A DNA stretch of 64,000 nt from contig CAKMRJ010005523.1 in NCBI GenBank assembly GCA_928212115.1, forward strand, positions 107,382,914 to 107,446,913, read 5' to 3'. Each line of letters opens with the position of its first letter. Position 1 is the stretch's first letter. The position numbers and the translations under genes are program-made. This document shows positions 45,001-55,765 of the stretch, piece after piece. The stretch is from Lactuca virosa (taxonomy: Eukaryota; Streptophyta; Magnoliopsida; Asterales; Asteraceae). The notes below the pieces were generated by a model that worked only from the letters and a program-made list of their open reading frames with translations, had not been told where the DNA came from and did not search any database.

Positions 45001-46137
45001 TCCATTTATGGGTTAAAGCAAGCACCTCGCAGATGGAATCTTTGCTTTGATGAGAAAGTCAAAGAATTTGGCTTTTCTAGGAGTGAAGATGAATCTTGTG
45101 TATATGTCAAGGCTAGTGGGAGTATAGTTAGCTTTTTGGTATTGTATGTGGATGACATACTACTCATAGGAAATGACATCCCAACTCTGCAGGAAGTTAA
45201 GTCCTGGCTTGGGAAGTGTTTCTCTATGAAGGACCTAGGAGAAGCTGCCTATATTCTAGGGATAAGGATCTTGAGAGACCGGAGTAAAAGACTAATTGGA
45301 CTTAGTCAGAGTACTTACTTGGATAAGGTGTTGAAGAGATTCGGCATGCAGGACTCCAAGAAAGGAGAGTTACCCATCCAGAGTAATGCCAGATTGAGTA
45401 AGACACAAAGCCCTAGTACTGAGGCTGAGATAGCAGAAATGAGTCGAATACCTTATGCTTCGGCTGTAGGATCGATCATGTATGCTATGACGTGTACTCG
45501 ACCTGATGTAGCCTTTGCTTTGAGCATGGTTAGCAGGTATCAGGGGAACCCTGGCAAGGCACACTGGACTGCGGTAAAGAATATCCTCAAGTACCTACGG
45601 AGGACTAAGGACTGGGTCCTTACCCTCGGTGGGAGTGAAGACTTGAGAGTTGTAGGGTATAGTGATGCTAGCTTTCAGACTGATAGGGATAATTTCCGCT
45701 CTCAGTCAGGCTGGGTCTTTACGTTAAACGGAGGAGGAATTTCTTGGAAGAGTTCCAAGCAAGAGACAGTGGCTGATTCAACTTGCGAATCAGAGTATAT
45801 AGCAGCTAGCGAGGCAGCAAAGGAGGCGATATGGCTGAAGAACTTCATTGGAGACCTTGGAGTTGTACCAGCTATTAAAGAGCCAATGGAAATTTTCTGT
45901 GATAGTGAAAGTGCAGTTGCCTTAGCCAAGGAACCAAGGGATCACGGGAGATCCAGACACATCGACAGAAAATACCATTTCATCAGACATCGAATAGAAG
46001 AAGGACTCCTCGTGGCAAAGAGGGTATCATCGGATGAGAATCCAGCAGATCCCCTCACGAAGGGACTGACTCGGGTTAAGCATCTCCAGCATGCTCGGAG
46101 CATAGGGCTGAAGGATGATATTAGATTTAGTAGTTAG
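42092..46137 (+). pseudogene. Copia F gag-pol polyprotein with three frameshifts
   Basis: ATG at 42092 follows a CTTTCAG tract. Gag has the LMNLCGKVTFDGSNFNEWI start, then shifts frame near 42315 (one base lost). The zinc knuckle CYYCHEKSHWKRNC is at 42901-42942, with Ser where Gly is usual. The protease DTG is at 43048-43056. A second shift lies near 43085. Integrase has the HHCC zinc region around 43467-43580 and catalytic Asp 43652, Asp 43841 and Glu 43949. A third shift, an extra GA in a GA run near 44306, precedes reverse transcriptase (YVDD at 45145-45156) and RNase H (GYSDASF, SEYIA). It ends at 46137. Apart from the three indels I see no stop or lost catalytic residue, so decay is very recent, or some indels are sequencing errors. 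Confidence 0.93.
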
Positions 46138-46964
46138 ATAACCTTGAAATTTGTAAAGTGTAATTGACATTAGATGATGAATAAAAGGTGTTTTATTTAT
46201 GAGTAAAGTGTTGCTATCTCTTGTCGATCGTTTACTATATTTCTTTTGCATGTTTTGACTTCCAGAATAATTATGTTTGGTATATCATATTATTCGAACC
46301 TCCACAGTCGGTCATATGTCGAAAGTAGTTTATGAATCAAGACTGTCATGATTGGTTGCAGAGGTCTAAGTTGTTGGACATGGCTACAACACTCATGAGT
46401 GCTCATAAGTTCTGAGCATTGGACTCAACCCACGCTCACTGGAATCACTTCATGGAATTTATCTCGAGTGATCGTGAGACGGTAATATCATATAAGTCTT
46501 CAAACCTAGATATATGATTTGTTACTTATGAGTTGGTTATGCATTGATTGTACGAAACGCATTGGTAACTCGATGTTATAAAACGTGCTCTTGTGTATAA
46601 TTCAATGAGTAGTAGAACAAACATATGAGTCGAAGTTTATCTGTTCCTTCTTGGATTAGAAGCTGATATCTGGGCCCCTCGATGATTTTGTTTTGACCTA
46701 TGTACCGGGCCCGGTCAGAACTAAGTTGATGTGTTCAATTGAGTTCTATGTCAAACAAATCGGAAATCGGGAAACAAACTGCTGGACACAAAGTAAGACA
46801 CTATTCCATGTATTTGTCTGGCTGATATCTAGAACAGAGGATTATATGATCACTTATCTGAAATGGTGTATCATCATCTTCTCAGTTCCGAGAAACCTTG
46901 AAAAGAGCTACGATTGTTGATCGGTTCCTGAAGTCATACTTGCAGTTATAGTTATTAGACTTAT
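46138..46964 (+). other. 3' untranslated region of copia F
   Basis: Non-coding, about 830 bases, with blocks shared with C and B. Confidence 0.7.
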
Positions 46965-46977
46965 CCAAGTGGGAGAC
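46965..46977 (+). other. Polypurine tract of copia F
   Basis: CCAAGTGGGAGAC adjoining the 3' LTR. Confidence 0.85.
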
Positions 46978-47741
46978 TGTTGGATAAGGTGTCTAAGTCC
47001 ATAACTATTTCTGGTATGTACTTGACCCGACCCGGCATGGTCCATTTGGGTTGCATGGCATCATGCATTTGGATAGACTAAATGAGAGAAATAACACTTG
47101 TGGTTTATTAATATATTATAAGTTCTAATATATTAATAGTATTATTTAATTAGTATTGATCAAGAATTAATCTAGGATTAATTAAGAGATCAAAAGATAA
47201 CTAATTAAATATATGGGTAGATTATGTAAATCTTCCATATCTTATATAGTGGGCTAAGAGGCTCCATGGATTATCAAGTTGGGTTCCACCCATAGGATGC
47301 TCCATGGGAGTTACAAACCCATGGGTCATGGAAATGAAGAGTCATGACACATTAGGGTTTACATGGTGTAACCCTAGATGTGTCAACACTATATAAGAAA
47401 CCCATTCTCCACCAAAATTGGCTACACATAAGAAACAAGAGGGCTAGGCCGATTTTAGAAGTGTGTATTCTCTCTAAAGTCATTCCAAAAGCATTTGGTG
47501 TTGTGTGAAGCATTTGAGGCATCACACTTGGGGTGCTAGGCTCACAAGGTTTCAAGGATCATAAGCAACAACAAGGTAAGTTATTCTATCTTTCATGCAA
47601 GTTAAAATTTGTTCCCCATGTATGCTAGATAGGAATATAACCTTGGAATTCAACTTTGCATGATAATTAGACAAACATAGATCCAAGGTTATTAGGGTTG
47701 CATGTACACTTAGGAAGTGTTAGAATGCTCAAAACCCATCA
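46978..47741 (+). repeat. 3' LTR of copia F (764 bp)
   Basis: It is almost identical to the 5' LTR and is followed by the TCATA duplication. Confidence 0.93.
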
Positions 47742-47746
47742 TCATA

Positions 47747-48969
47747 AGTATAACGTAAAATAATCAAACAGAAACATATATAGATACATACCAGCAACGA
47801 CGCCCGGCGCTGCTTTGGCCTTCTTAGTCGTCATCTGAAAAGCATGTCCTCTAGCTCTCAAGGCATCATCCCTCCCTTATCGATCGTATGTGATCTGAAG
47901 ATTAGTCGGGGATGGTACCTGTACAGGCCTAGCATCAAGCGAAGGGAATTGGGCCTTCACATGGCTCACCTGATCACAATGGTAACAAATATGTGCACCT
48001 AGTGAGAGGGTCTATTGTTGAGGTTGTCGACAATCCCTTGCAAAATGACCCTGCTTGCCATAATTGTGGCACCCTATTGCTGATTAGCAGGCTCCCTCAT
48101 GTGTATTCCCACACCTACCAAAGGTGTGGCCTCTCTACCCTCCATGGTGTGAATCAACGGGCTTGGCCCGTTTCGTCGCTGACTGCGACTGGACTGGAGC
48201 CTTGTGCTGCTCCCTAACCTGAGTCTCGATCTCAATCTTTCTCCTCCGAGCAGCTGAGTGCAGCTCAGAAAGAGTTTGGTACTGCTGAGTAGACACAAAC
48301 TCTCGTATCTTAGCCTTGATCATGCTCAGATATTGCGACATCTGAACCTGATTGGAAGATGCATACTCAGGGCAGAAAAGTGCCCTCTCAGTGAACTTCT
48401 TGGTGATCTATGTCACCGACTCCTTCGTCAGTCTAAGTGACAGATAATCCTGGGCCAAACGCTCTCTCTCCACCAAAGGCACATACTATGCACGAAACAT
48501 CTTAGTAAACTAACCCCAAATCACTACGGCCATCTCCGAAGGTGAGTAAGAACCAGTCACAAGCTTCCACCAGTCCTTCGCCCCCAAGCGTTGAAGGTTT
48601 AGGGCGCACCTGACCTTCTGGTCCTCCAGACAAGAACACGTGAAGAAACAACCCTCTGGACAAGAAGGTTTAACCCCATCAAAATCTTGAGGCTTCGTGT
48701 TATTGAAGCTCCGATACTGGAACGATCCTCCTACCCTAGCTGTAGCGACAACTGCAGTGGTTGCGGCAGCAATAACCTGCATCACTACGACATAACACTC
48801 GTCAAAGAGCTCAATCATAGCGGTCTTCACCGACCCAAACATCTCAAACAGCTGCAACTACCTTTGCAAAGATCAACTCATGAATCTCCTCATCCAGAAC
48901 AACCAACCTCACTGGCTCACCACCTCCCGAACCACCAGCTCTGGATCCCAAACCTCTAGTGACCACCAT
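47747..48969 (-). pseudogene. Gypsy E gag
   Basis: Gag would build the particle. The ATG at 48969-48967 begins a MVVTRGLGSRAGGSGGG-like N-terminus. The frame at 48857-48510 holds the retrotransposon Gag capsid signature with PQDFDGVKP, the ALNLQRLGAKDWWKL segment and a long alanine/valine-rich helix before it. The frame at 48341-48135 continues the C-terminal half (STQQYQTLSELHSAARRRKIE). A CCHC-type knuckle (C-H-N-C-G...) is readable near 48065-48030 in a shifted frame. Stops and shifts lie near 48900, 48500 and 48130. The 3' end is cut by element F at 47742. Confidence 0.75.
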
Positions 48970-49750
48970 GCTAAAAAATAAACATAAATTCATCAGATCA
49001 CCACATAGAGTAACTATCTACAACTCACATATCTCAACCTCGGGTCTTGTGGTCTCCCTGACACGCGTACGGGTCTTGTGCTTTCAATAGTATGGGCCAT
49101 ACTACCTTCCACACCTACCCATATTTGTATCAGTAATAGTTATAAAACCCTTGGCCACTAGGCCCTCTATACTTGGTGCACACGCACCCTCAAACACAAT
49201 CCTGAAGAGTGACCATAACTCCTAGTTCTACAAGGACTTCAAAAAATCCCGCTCACGACCCACGAAACCTCCACTAACATTGCAGTCACCTCGCATATGC
49301 CAACCATACATAGCGCCAGATCCGATAGACAGTCGAATAAGTGATTCTACCCTAAGCCCACAACCAAACAAGGAACATGAAGTAATGCTAAATCAAGAAT
49401 TCTAAGGCTATAAGATCCTAACTATGTACAATTATAGCACATATACTCAGCTAATAGCAGCACAAATGTCGGTTCCAAATAAACAATACAAATAAACCTC
49501 TTAGGCTATAAGGCATCATGTATCAGGCAATTATATCATGTGATTCCTGAGGATCCTTAGCCTAAATTCTTGCATGTAGTTCTATCTCATACATAACATG
49601 TGTGGGCATTCTGGGAAACTTTCTTGAGCTCCGGCTGATTGTACACTTCGCATCCCTCTTGTGTTTATTTGGAAAAAAATTTGAATTTTTTTTGCAGATC
49701 CTTTGTTTGAGTCTGGAATCACACGAATGCTCATCCAATTCATTCAAACC
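48970..49750 (-). other. Leader of gypsy E
   Basis: About 780 bases between primer site and gag. Short frames only; I see no conserved structure. Confidence 0.6.
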
Positions 49751-49766
49751 AAGGCTCTGATATCAA
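49751..49766 (-). promoter_or_regulatory. Primer binding site of gypsy E
   Basis: TTGATATCAGAGCCTT in the minus sense, two bases from the LTR end: a tRNA-Met site with one change (TGGTATCAGAGCC in intact relatives). Confidence 0.8.
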
Positions 49767-50054
49767 CTTGTAATGTCCCAAAGAATCAGAGTAAAATTTT
49801 TCATTTTTAAAACACAAATCCATACGCCCAAAAGTTACCAAAACATTGTTTACAAATCATAATAAGTCAAAACATCAAATCAAAGAATCAGTCAACATAA
49901 ACTGCGAGATGATGTGTACAGTCACGCCTTCTCCTTTTCCCGTTCATCAGAAGTACCTGAAACATTGAAATCCAAACTGTAAGCCAAAGCTTAGTGAGCT
50001 TCCCAAAATACCCTATAATACAAACAATTACAGAAACAAAACAAGCTTGCATAC

Positions 50055-50275
50055 AGGGTTTGTTGGTCCTTGACCTCAACCCAACCATATCGGGTTTGTT
50101 TGTTAACAGCACCGAGCAGTAACACCTCAACCCAACCATCCAGGGTTTGTTGGAACGTGGCCTCAACCTACTCATCCAGGTTTGTTGGTACGTGGCCTCA
50201 ATCTCACCATACCAGATATGTTGACTTCTAGTCTCAACCCTACCATACCGGGTGTATTGGAGCGCAGCCTCAACC
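50055..50275 (-). repeat. Minisatellite in the E 5' LTR
   Basis: Imperfect units of roughly 35-40 bp with the marker CCTCAACCYAMCCAT...GGGTTTGTTGG on the plus strand, repeated about five or six times. Confidence 0.7.
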
Positions 50276-50578
50276 CAACCACCCATATGTCAACATATAC
50301 ACCACAAATCACACATATAACTATCATATCAATCCTACATCCTAGGATACATAACAAAATAAATGGGTCGGCCTTGGTGCCTTAGACCCATTGGCATAGT
50401 GAGAGAACACACCTCTCAGTCTGAACAAATAGTTGAATAGTTCTCTGCTCCGAATCTCAGCTCTACCTATCACCTATTCATCAAATAGTGACCATTCTCA
50501 AATACCACTCAAAATACCCAAAATACCCTTAGGTCAAACTTGGTGAAAGTCAACGGTCAAATTCAAATACAGTTGGTC

Positions 50579-50660
50579 GCCACGCCGTGGCTACTAGGTG
50601 ACAATACAATCGAGTCTTAGCCCAGCCGCCACGCCATGGGGACCTTGGCCATGCGGTGGG
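50579..50660 (-). promoter_or_regulatory. Dyad array in E LTR, distal
   Basis: Three GCCACG-N-CGTGGC-type 13-mers start at 50579 (perfect), 50628 and 50648 (decayed arms). The last two are 20 bp apart. They occupy the place of the distal array of element D, before a GTTGACTTT...TTTGACC tract that both share. Confidence 0.65.
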
Positions 50661-51436
50661 CACTGGACTCCGAAACAACTTAAAGGATTAAGTCGATTTC
50701 CTTGATCTTAAGAGCTCTAAAGCTCAGATCTGGTCCATACTAAGGTCCAAGTGGATAAAGTTTCTAACTTTACCCCTCTAGACTCTTTAAGGGATAGAGA
50801 ACCCTATTTCTAGAGCAAAAAGGGTAAGAACAAATCTTGACTTAACCCATTAAGCACTTTCACTTGAATACAAATAGATCCCCATTTTCCAGAACGTTTC
50901 AAGCATCAAAATACAACATAAAATCCTTACTTTCTAGACATGCATGTCCAATGCATGTCTTGGACTTTATTAGGTCAAAATGAGGGTTTTTGGCCAAATC
51001 TTCCATGCATGATGCTAAAACTCAATGTTATTCCAGATCCAAAGCATCTAAGGTCCAAAATGACCTGAAGATTCATAAAGTTGCAAACTTTATGAGATCT
51101 CACCACCCAATAACCAAGGACATGAAGATTAAGGTATAAAAACCTAGATTTATGCACTTTAAACGAAAAGCTTGGAACTTGGGGACTTACAAGAGTCCAA
51201 AAGATGCACAAGAAGATGGTGATCAGAGTTGTTTGCTGAATCCATGCCTAGAAGTCACCTCTTTCTTCTTAAATCCTCAAAAATCAACACAAAATGCTTA
51301 GAGAGCAAAAATGGAGGTTAGGGTTTGCTTGGAGGTTGAGAGAGTGTGATAGAGGCTGAGTGTGAGCAAGCTTAGCCCTCACATTCCCTTAAATATGGCG
51401 CCAACCCCAGAAATTAGGGTTTCTCAGTAAACAGCT

Positions 51437-51536
51437 GCCATGTCGTGGCCATAGGCTGTCACGCCGTGGCGGCCATTTAAAACCCGCGATACAACTTCCA
51501 TTGTCACGTCGCGGGATTTCTTTACTACGACGTGGC
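51437..51536 (-). promoter_or_regulatory. Dyad array in E LTR, proximal
   Basis: Four 13-mers of the type GCCACG-N-CGTGGC start at 51437, 51458, 51503 and 51524: 21 bp within each pair and 66 bp between pairs, exactly as in D. A GAGAAACCCTAATTTC tract follows in both elements. Confidence 0.7.
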
Positions 51537-51658
51537 ACTGCCAAAACTCAAAAATATAATAAATAATAATACCTCCAAGAATCCGAATGTTACCTTTATG
51601 AGATTGTAAAATATCCATTTATGCAATCAATATTTTTAATGATTTATTGTTATGGTTT

Positions 51659-52400
51659 TTGTTGGAGATCTTGTGTTACTAATATTATTTAAGTGTAATG
51701 AGATTAATTTGTTGATCAATGTTACTTTGATAAACATTAAACAAGTTTGGGTGGAGCAGAGTGCACATTTGTTTAAGTTTGTCTTAGTTGAAAATATACT
51801 ACTATTTAGGGGATAAACCCATGAACTGACGGGGGCCGGGGAACAGTGCCCTGGGAGCAGGGTCCAACGGGAAAACCCCCTGGCTGGGATCGAGCTGCCA
51901 GGTCAACAAGAATTTTTTTTTATTTGGATTATGTTGCTTTATAAAAAATGCATCAAAAATCCATTTTTAGAAAATGAATCCAGTTTTGTGATCCATATTC
52001 TAAGCCCGTTTTTAAGTTGATTTATGATTGTTTATATGATAGGTTCTGGACAAGACGTTATATTATGTAAGTGTTATGTAGCAGTTTTAAGACAGGAAGT
52101 TGGTTTCCTGTTATATGATCAGATTCAAAATCAGTTTGATACACACTTTTTCATAACATCTTCTGCATTCTCTCTTCTAGAAAACAACGAGTTTTATCTG
52201 ATTAGAGATTTTCAAGTGTACCCTCAAAATGCTTTAATCTGAAGGTGTTTCACAACTCTCGTTGATTCAAGCAATTCAATATCCCGTTTTTCTAATAGTT
52301 TTTGTTGGACAGGTTTTGTAGAAACTACCCCACTTTCCAAGTATATTTGTGAGATTGTTTTATTTTATTGTTATGACCTTGTCCTTATTACTGAAAACTT
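51659..52400 (+). repeat. Possible decayed LTR with a GC-rich block
   Basis: It starts TGTTGGAGATC and contains a GC-rich block (51825-51905) in AT-rich surroundings, with CCCTGG and GGGGCCGG-like tracts. Toward the right it has a ACTACCCCACTTTCC segment. This layout resembles LTRs of the large SIRE/Maximus copia group, but I cannot fix its right end or a duplication. The short open frame at 52024-52242 has no recognisable similarity. Confidence 0.3.
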
Positions 52401-53990
52401 ACAACCGTGATAGTAAAATATAAGAAAATAAATAAGGAACCATGGCATATAAACTTTATACGGGTTCTTATTTATTTATTTTTTATTATTTTATTTTTTT
52501 AGAACGGTTTATACGGGTTCTTATTTAAAAAACAAGAGAAACGACTTTATTAAAAAACTGATCTATATATTAACCTTACTCCCCCTTGATAAGATTAAGA
52601 TTGAGATTAAGAGATCTCGTTAGTAACCTCGTCCGGGTCATTCATACAAATATGTTAAAAATAATACAACATTCCTAGGAAACAAAGTTAATGTTATTTG
52701 TTGTTCATTTAAACAAATTGTCTCAATGAGGGACATGTCTCTATATGAGAGTTAAGTCACGACGGCAAGATCTATTCCTAAATCCTAATAGCCGATTTCT
52801 ACATGCATCTCAAACAAGATCCTACAAAACAACAATAACATTACCCTTGTCCCAACGGGGTAAAAGGGAGATAGGATGGGTTTCGTAGAAGACTTCCAGC
52901 AAAATAATAATAAATTAATAAATAATTATCATGTCCACGCTTAAATGATCTATGCATAAGATCCCTTAAAGATCCATGTATGTAAAAACGTCAGGTAATG
53001 ATGAAGAAAACAATAGTGTACTAATAAATAGTGACAAATGCAAGACAAAAGTTAGGGGTGGCATACATGATTTTAGGATGGCATGCCAAAAATTTTATAT
53101 TAAATCGGAAAATTTCCCAAAAAATTTACACTGTGGTATAAAATTTGAGGGTTGCATCAGGAACCCCTAAATCCGCAAGGAAATAAATCTTAAGGCTATC
53201 CACAAAACTAGTTGGTAATAATAAAAGCTATCACACTTTTCTCAATTTACCCATGGCACCAAGTTAGCAAAGAATGACTATGGTCATGAGATTGAATAAG
53301 ACTTGAGGTCGAGTCTCTTCATGGGAGAGTTGACGTAGGGTGTGGCCCTAAAAACATCGAATGAGATCGATAACAGATAAAACATGCTCACCAACACACT
53401 CATGGGGCGAATAGGAAGCGATCAATCCTCCGGTCAAAGCTGCAAGTATGTGTGTGTAAAACATTTAAATCCGACTTTATGAATTGTGATTCTTGAATTA
53501 TTTTTTAGGTAATGTGGTATCAGATTTTTTGTGTACTAGTTTCACATGATCGAACAAAAATAAAAAACTGTCGGGGTCAAACACATACCTTTTGAATGCC
53601 ATGTTATCACCTATATCATATTCGTCGGTGGTGTTATTCGTCGGTGGTGTTATCATATGTGAGCATAACTTTTTTTTAGTTAAATCAAATGCTTAGATTA
53701 TTGAATATGTAATTAATAAAATAAAGAAACTTTTGACATAAAAAAATTGTAATTAATTTTAAAATTTTGTCACCGCTTGTTTGAATTGAATCCCTTTGAG
53801 GTTTCTCTTCTGAGCATAAAAAACACCAAGTATCTTCGTTATTAAGTTATCATGGTTTCAGATAAAATCTTTAGCAAATTTTAAACTTACATGTATATAT
53901 ATGTTGATATTTAATGTGAGCTTTTAAAATATTTTAAAAGTTATCTTATCTGTTAGGTTTAAAAAAATGGTACGAAGTTTCCATTAATTT
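52401..53990. other. AT-rich spacer without recognised genes
   Basis: The longest frame (52976-53170, 64 codons) resembles nothing I know. A short direct repeat ATTCGTCGGTGGTGTTAT lies at about 53621-53654. I see no structure that I can name. Confidence 0.5.
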
Positions 53991-53994
53991 AAAT

Positions 53995-55765
53995 ATCATC
54001 GTACAACGAGTGAGATGACAAACAGGCAACAACCTGCACCGTTAAGCCTTTTTGTATTTTAAAGCTAATTCTTTTGAAAACTATATCCATAGATCTAGGG
54101 ATATAACATTGCTATGCATGATCCGTTGTATTCTATTAAGAAGCCCCATCGCATCCGACGCGAGGAAACCAAATGTATCAAATACAAATGGTATGAATAC
54201 ATGTTGATTTTCCATGCACGATTTTCCATGTTCGGTGCCTTTGTTTGTAGCAGCTTTTAAAGCAGCTTGCCCCGCCGTGAAACCCCCAGCCCTCAAGCCT
54301 ACGAGAGGGGATACCCCTGTAAGGTCAGTCAAGAAATTCACATGTGTCTCTTTCTTGACGGAAACCCCAGCACCAGGGCCGGCCCTTGCCAAGTTCAAAA
54401 GGTGCTGAAGAACAGGGCCCAAAAAATCGGAGGGCCACAATTTTTATAGCTTTTATGTTAACCTAGGTTGGGTTGGCCCAAAAAAAATAAAATTAGGTTA
54501 ATTTATCACCTCCTGCGCATCTGTAACCAGGCAAGAAGGAGCGGGAAAAAAGAGAAAATTTCGGGAAAAGAAATACGCTTCGATTTCTGCAAAGCTATGA
54601 ACAATATTCTTCTTTCTTTTTTGCTTACACATGGGGCAGGAATTAAAAGTGCAACTGTATTATTTGCTTAAATCTGCAAAGCTATGCACGATCTTCTTCT
54701 TTCATATTCTTCACGAAATTCTGATTTGTGAAACAAATTTCAAAATACAAACGATCCTACAATCTTTCTCAAAAATCAGAAAACTCATTCTTCATCTCTC
54801 TCTGCTCGAAAATCAGATTTCGTGTTGTGGACTTGTGGTTTAGAAATAAGAAGGAGAAGGACAAAAGATATGGATTAAGGTATTTCTAATTACTTGACTT
54901 GTGGACTTTCGTGTCATGTTCTTCACTCCTCTCTTCATGCGTGCTTTCTTTTTCTTCTGCTTGATTTTTTTTTATTTCTAATTTCTGAAAGAACAAGAAC
55001 ATTGAGCACATCAGTTTTGAAAATCAGAGGGAAATGCACTCAGGAAGTCGAATTTTGAGTTTTGAAGGTACAAGCAAATCAAGTTCTATTTTTTTCGTTT
55101 CTAGTAAGTTTCTGATAAGTTTTGAATGAGCACAACAGTTTCTGTTTCGTTTCTGCTTAAGTTTTAAGATGTAAATCAGTTTCCGTTTCGTTTCTGTCTT
55201 TCTATTCAAGTTTTGATTTGATATCAAGTTTGTTTTTTTATATAGTTTTGATACTCTTTCTTGCTTATTTAAAGTGACGAAAATCATAATGTACCCTTTA
55301 TTCGTTTCCGATCTATTTTTGATGTGTTTCTGATTTGCTATCTGATAAATTTCTGATATGTTGTTGATAAATTTCTAATTTGCTATCTAATAAGTTTTTG
55401 TTGTTTTCTTTACAGTTTTCATACCTTTGTTGCTTGAGTTTCAACATATAGAACCAAAATTTCAAGAAGAAATATTAGGAGGAGGGCTCTTTTCAAGTAG
55501 AAAGCCAATTTCTTTTTGTGTATTATTTTGAATGTAATTTTAGTTTTATGTATATGCAATGGAAAATTAAAGTTTATAATTTTTTCCTTAAATTTTAGGA
55601 TCCTTCAAATTTTAAGGCCTATTTTTTGTTAAATCGCACGGGGCCTCCAGAATCTCGGGGCCGGCCCTGCCCAGCACGCTTAAATATGTCAAACAAAACA
55701 TCCCTAACCATATCTTGTCTGTATTTGAACCTCGAGAGTTCTTTACAGTGAACTGCATGCTCTAA
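53995..55765 (-). pseudogene. Plant repeat-associated ORF, internally deleted and split by a hAT element
   Basis: Two minus-strand pieces, 55765-55678 and 54373-53995, join across an inserted hAT element. The first piece reads (frame-shifted) like RFKYRQDMVRDVLFDIFKRA. The second continues VSVKKETHVNFLTDLTGVSP, then AGQAALKAATNKGTEHGKSC, FIPFVFDTFGFLASDAMGLL and RIQRIMHSNVIS; after a shift comes a FKRISFKIQKGL-type end. I recognise this as a repetitive plant ORF often annotated with reverse transcriptase-containing repeats; its biochemical role is not known to me. Relative to the copies I recall, about 25 residues between FLTD and LTGV are missing, the stretch that could hold an endonuclease-like active site. 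Clearly a pseudogene. Confidence 0.6.
54374..55669. mobile_element. hAT-family DNA transposon, non-autonomous (1296 bp)
   Basis: Terminal inverted repeats are CAGGGCCGGCCCT (54374-54386) and GGGGCCGGCCCTG (55657-55669), 12 of 13 matching. The perfect 8-bp target duplication is CCCAGCAC (54366-54373 and 55670-55677). TIRs of the type CAGGG(C/G)CGG and 8-bp duplications define plant hAT elements. Near the ends are GGGCC-rich tracts (AGGGCCACAATTTT, GGGGCCTCCAGAA). There is no transposase frame inside, so it depends on an autonomous partner. Confidence 0.88.

Larger units (their letters stand above)
40029..47741 (+). mobile_element. Copia element F, complete and young
   Basis: LTRs are 40029-40793 and 46978-47741, with the target duplication TCATA (40024-40028 and 47742-47746). 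It is inserted between gag and protease of gypsy E. The full set is present: primer site, leader with three hairpins, gag-pol, 3' untranslated region and polypurine tract. The two LTRs differ at only about half a dozen places by eye, so this is probably among the most recent insertions in the stack. Confidence 0.96.
3132..51594 (-). mobile_element. Ty3/gypsy element E, host of the nested stack
   Basis: Read from right to left: 5' LTR (49769-51594), primer binding site, gag (47747-48969), protease (39379-40014), reverse transcriptase and RNase H (38412-39372, then 4423-4782), integrase and a C-terminal chromodomain-like tail (3132-4370). The order protease-RT-RH-integrase is that of Ty3/gypsy. 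The element is cut by F at 40029-47741, by B at 4783-38411 and by A at 3131. Its 3' LTR must lie left of the window. Coding parts carry stops and lost catalytic residues, so it is dead. Confidence 0.9.
49769..51594 (-). repeat. 5' LTR of gypsy E (about 1826 bp)
   Basis: On the minus strand it ends GGGACATTACA at 49769. It starts near 51594 with GGTAACATTCGG, where the first base appears mutated from the usual TG. The layout follows the LTR of D: paired dyads near the start (51437-51536), dyads in the middle (50579-50660), a minisatellite (50055-50275), and the motif GGGAAGCTCACTAAGC (minus sense, 49991-50006) with TTTCAGGT downstream. Confidence 0.82.

Noticed and set aside
47352..47555. Minus-strand 67-codon frame present in both F LTRs (also 40404-40607)
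   Set aside because: It is antisense to the LTR promoter region, shared only because LTRs are duplicates; no similarity to a known protein.
54214..54449. Plus-strand frames opposite the repetitive ORF pseudogene
   Set aside because: Shadows of the minus-strand pseudogene, which matches a family I recognise.
55024..55287. Lysine-rich minus frame inside the hAT element
   Set aside because: It comes from T-rich low-complexity sequence; no transposase motif (zinc finger BED or hAT dimerisation domain) is visible.
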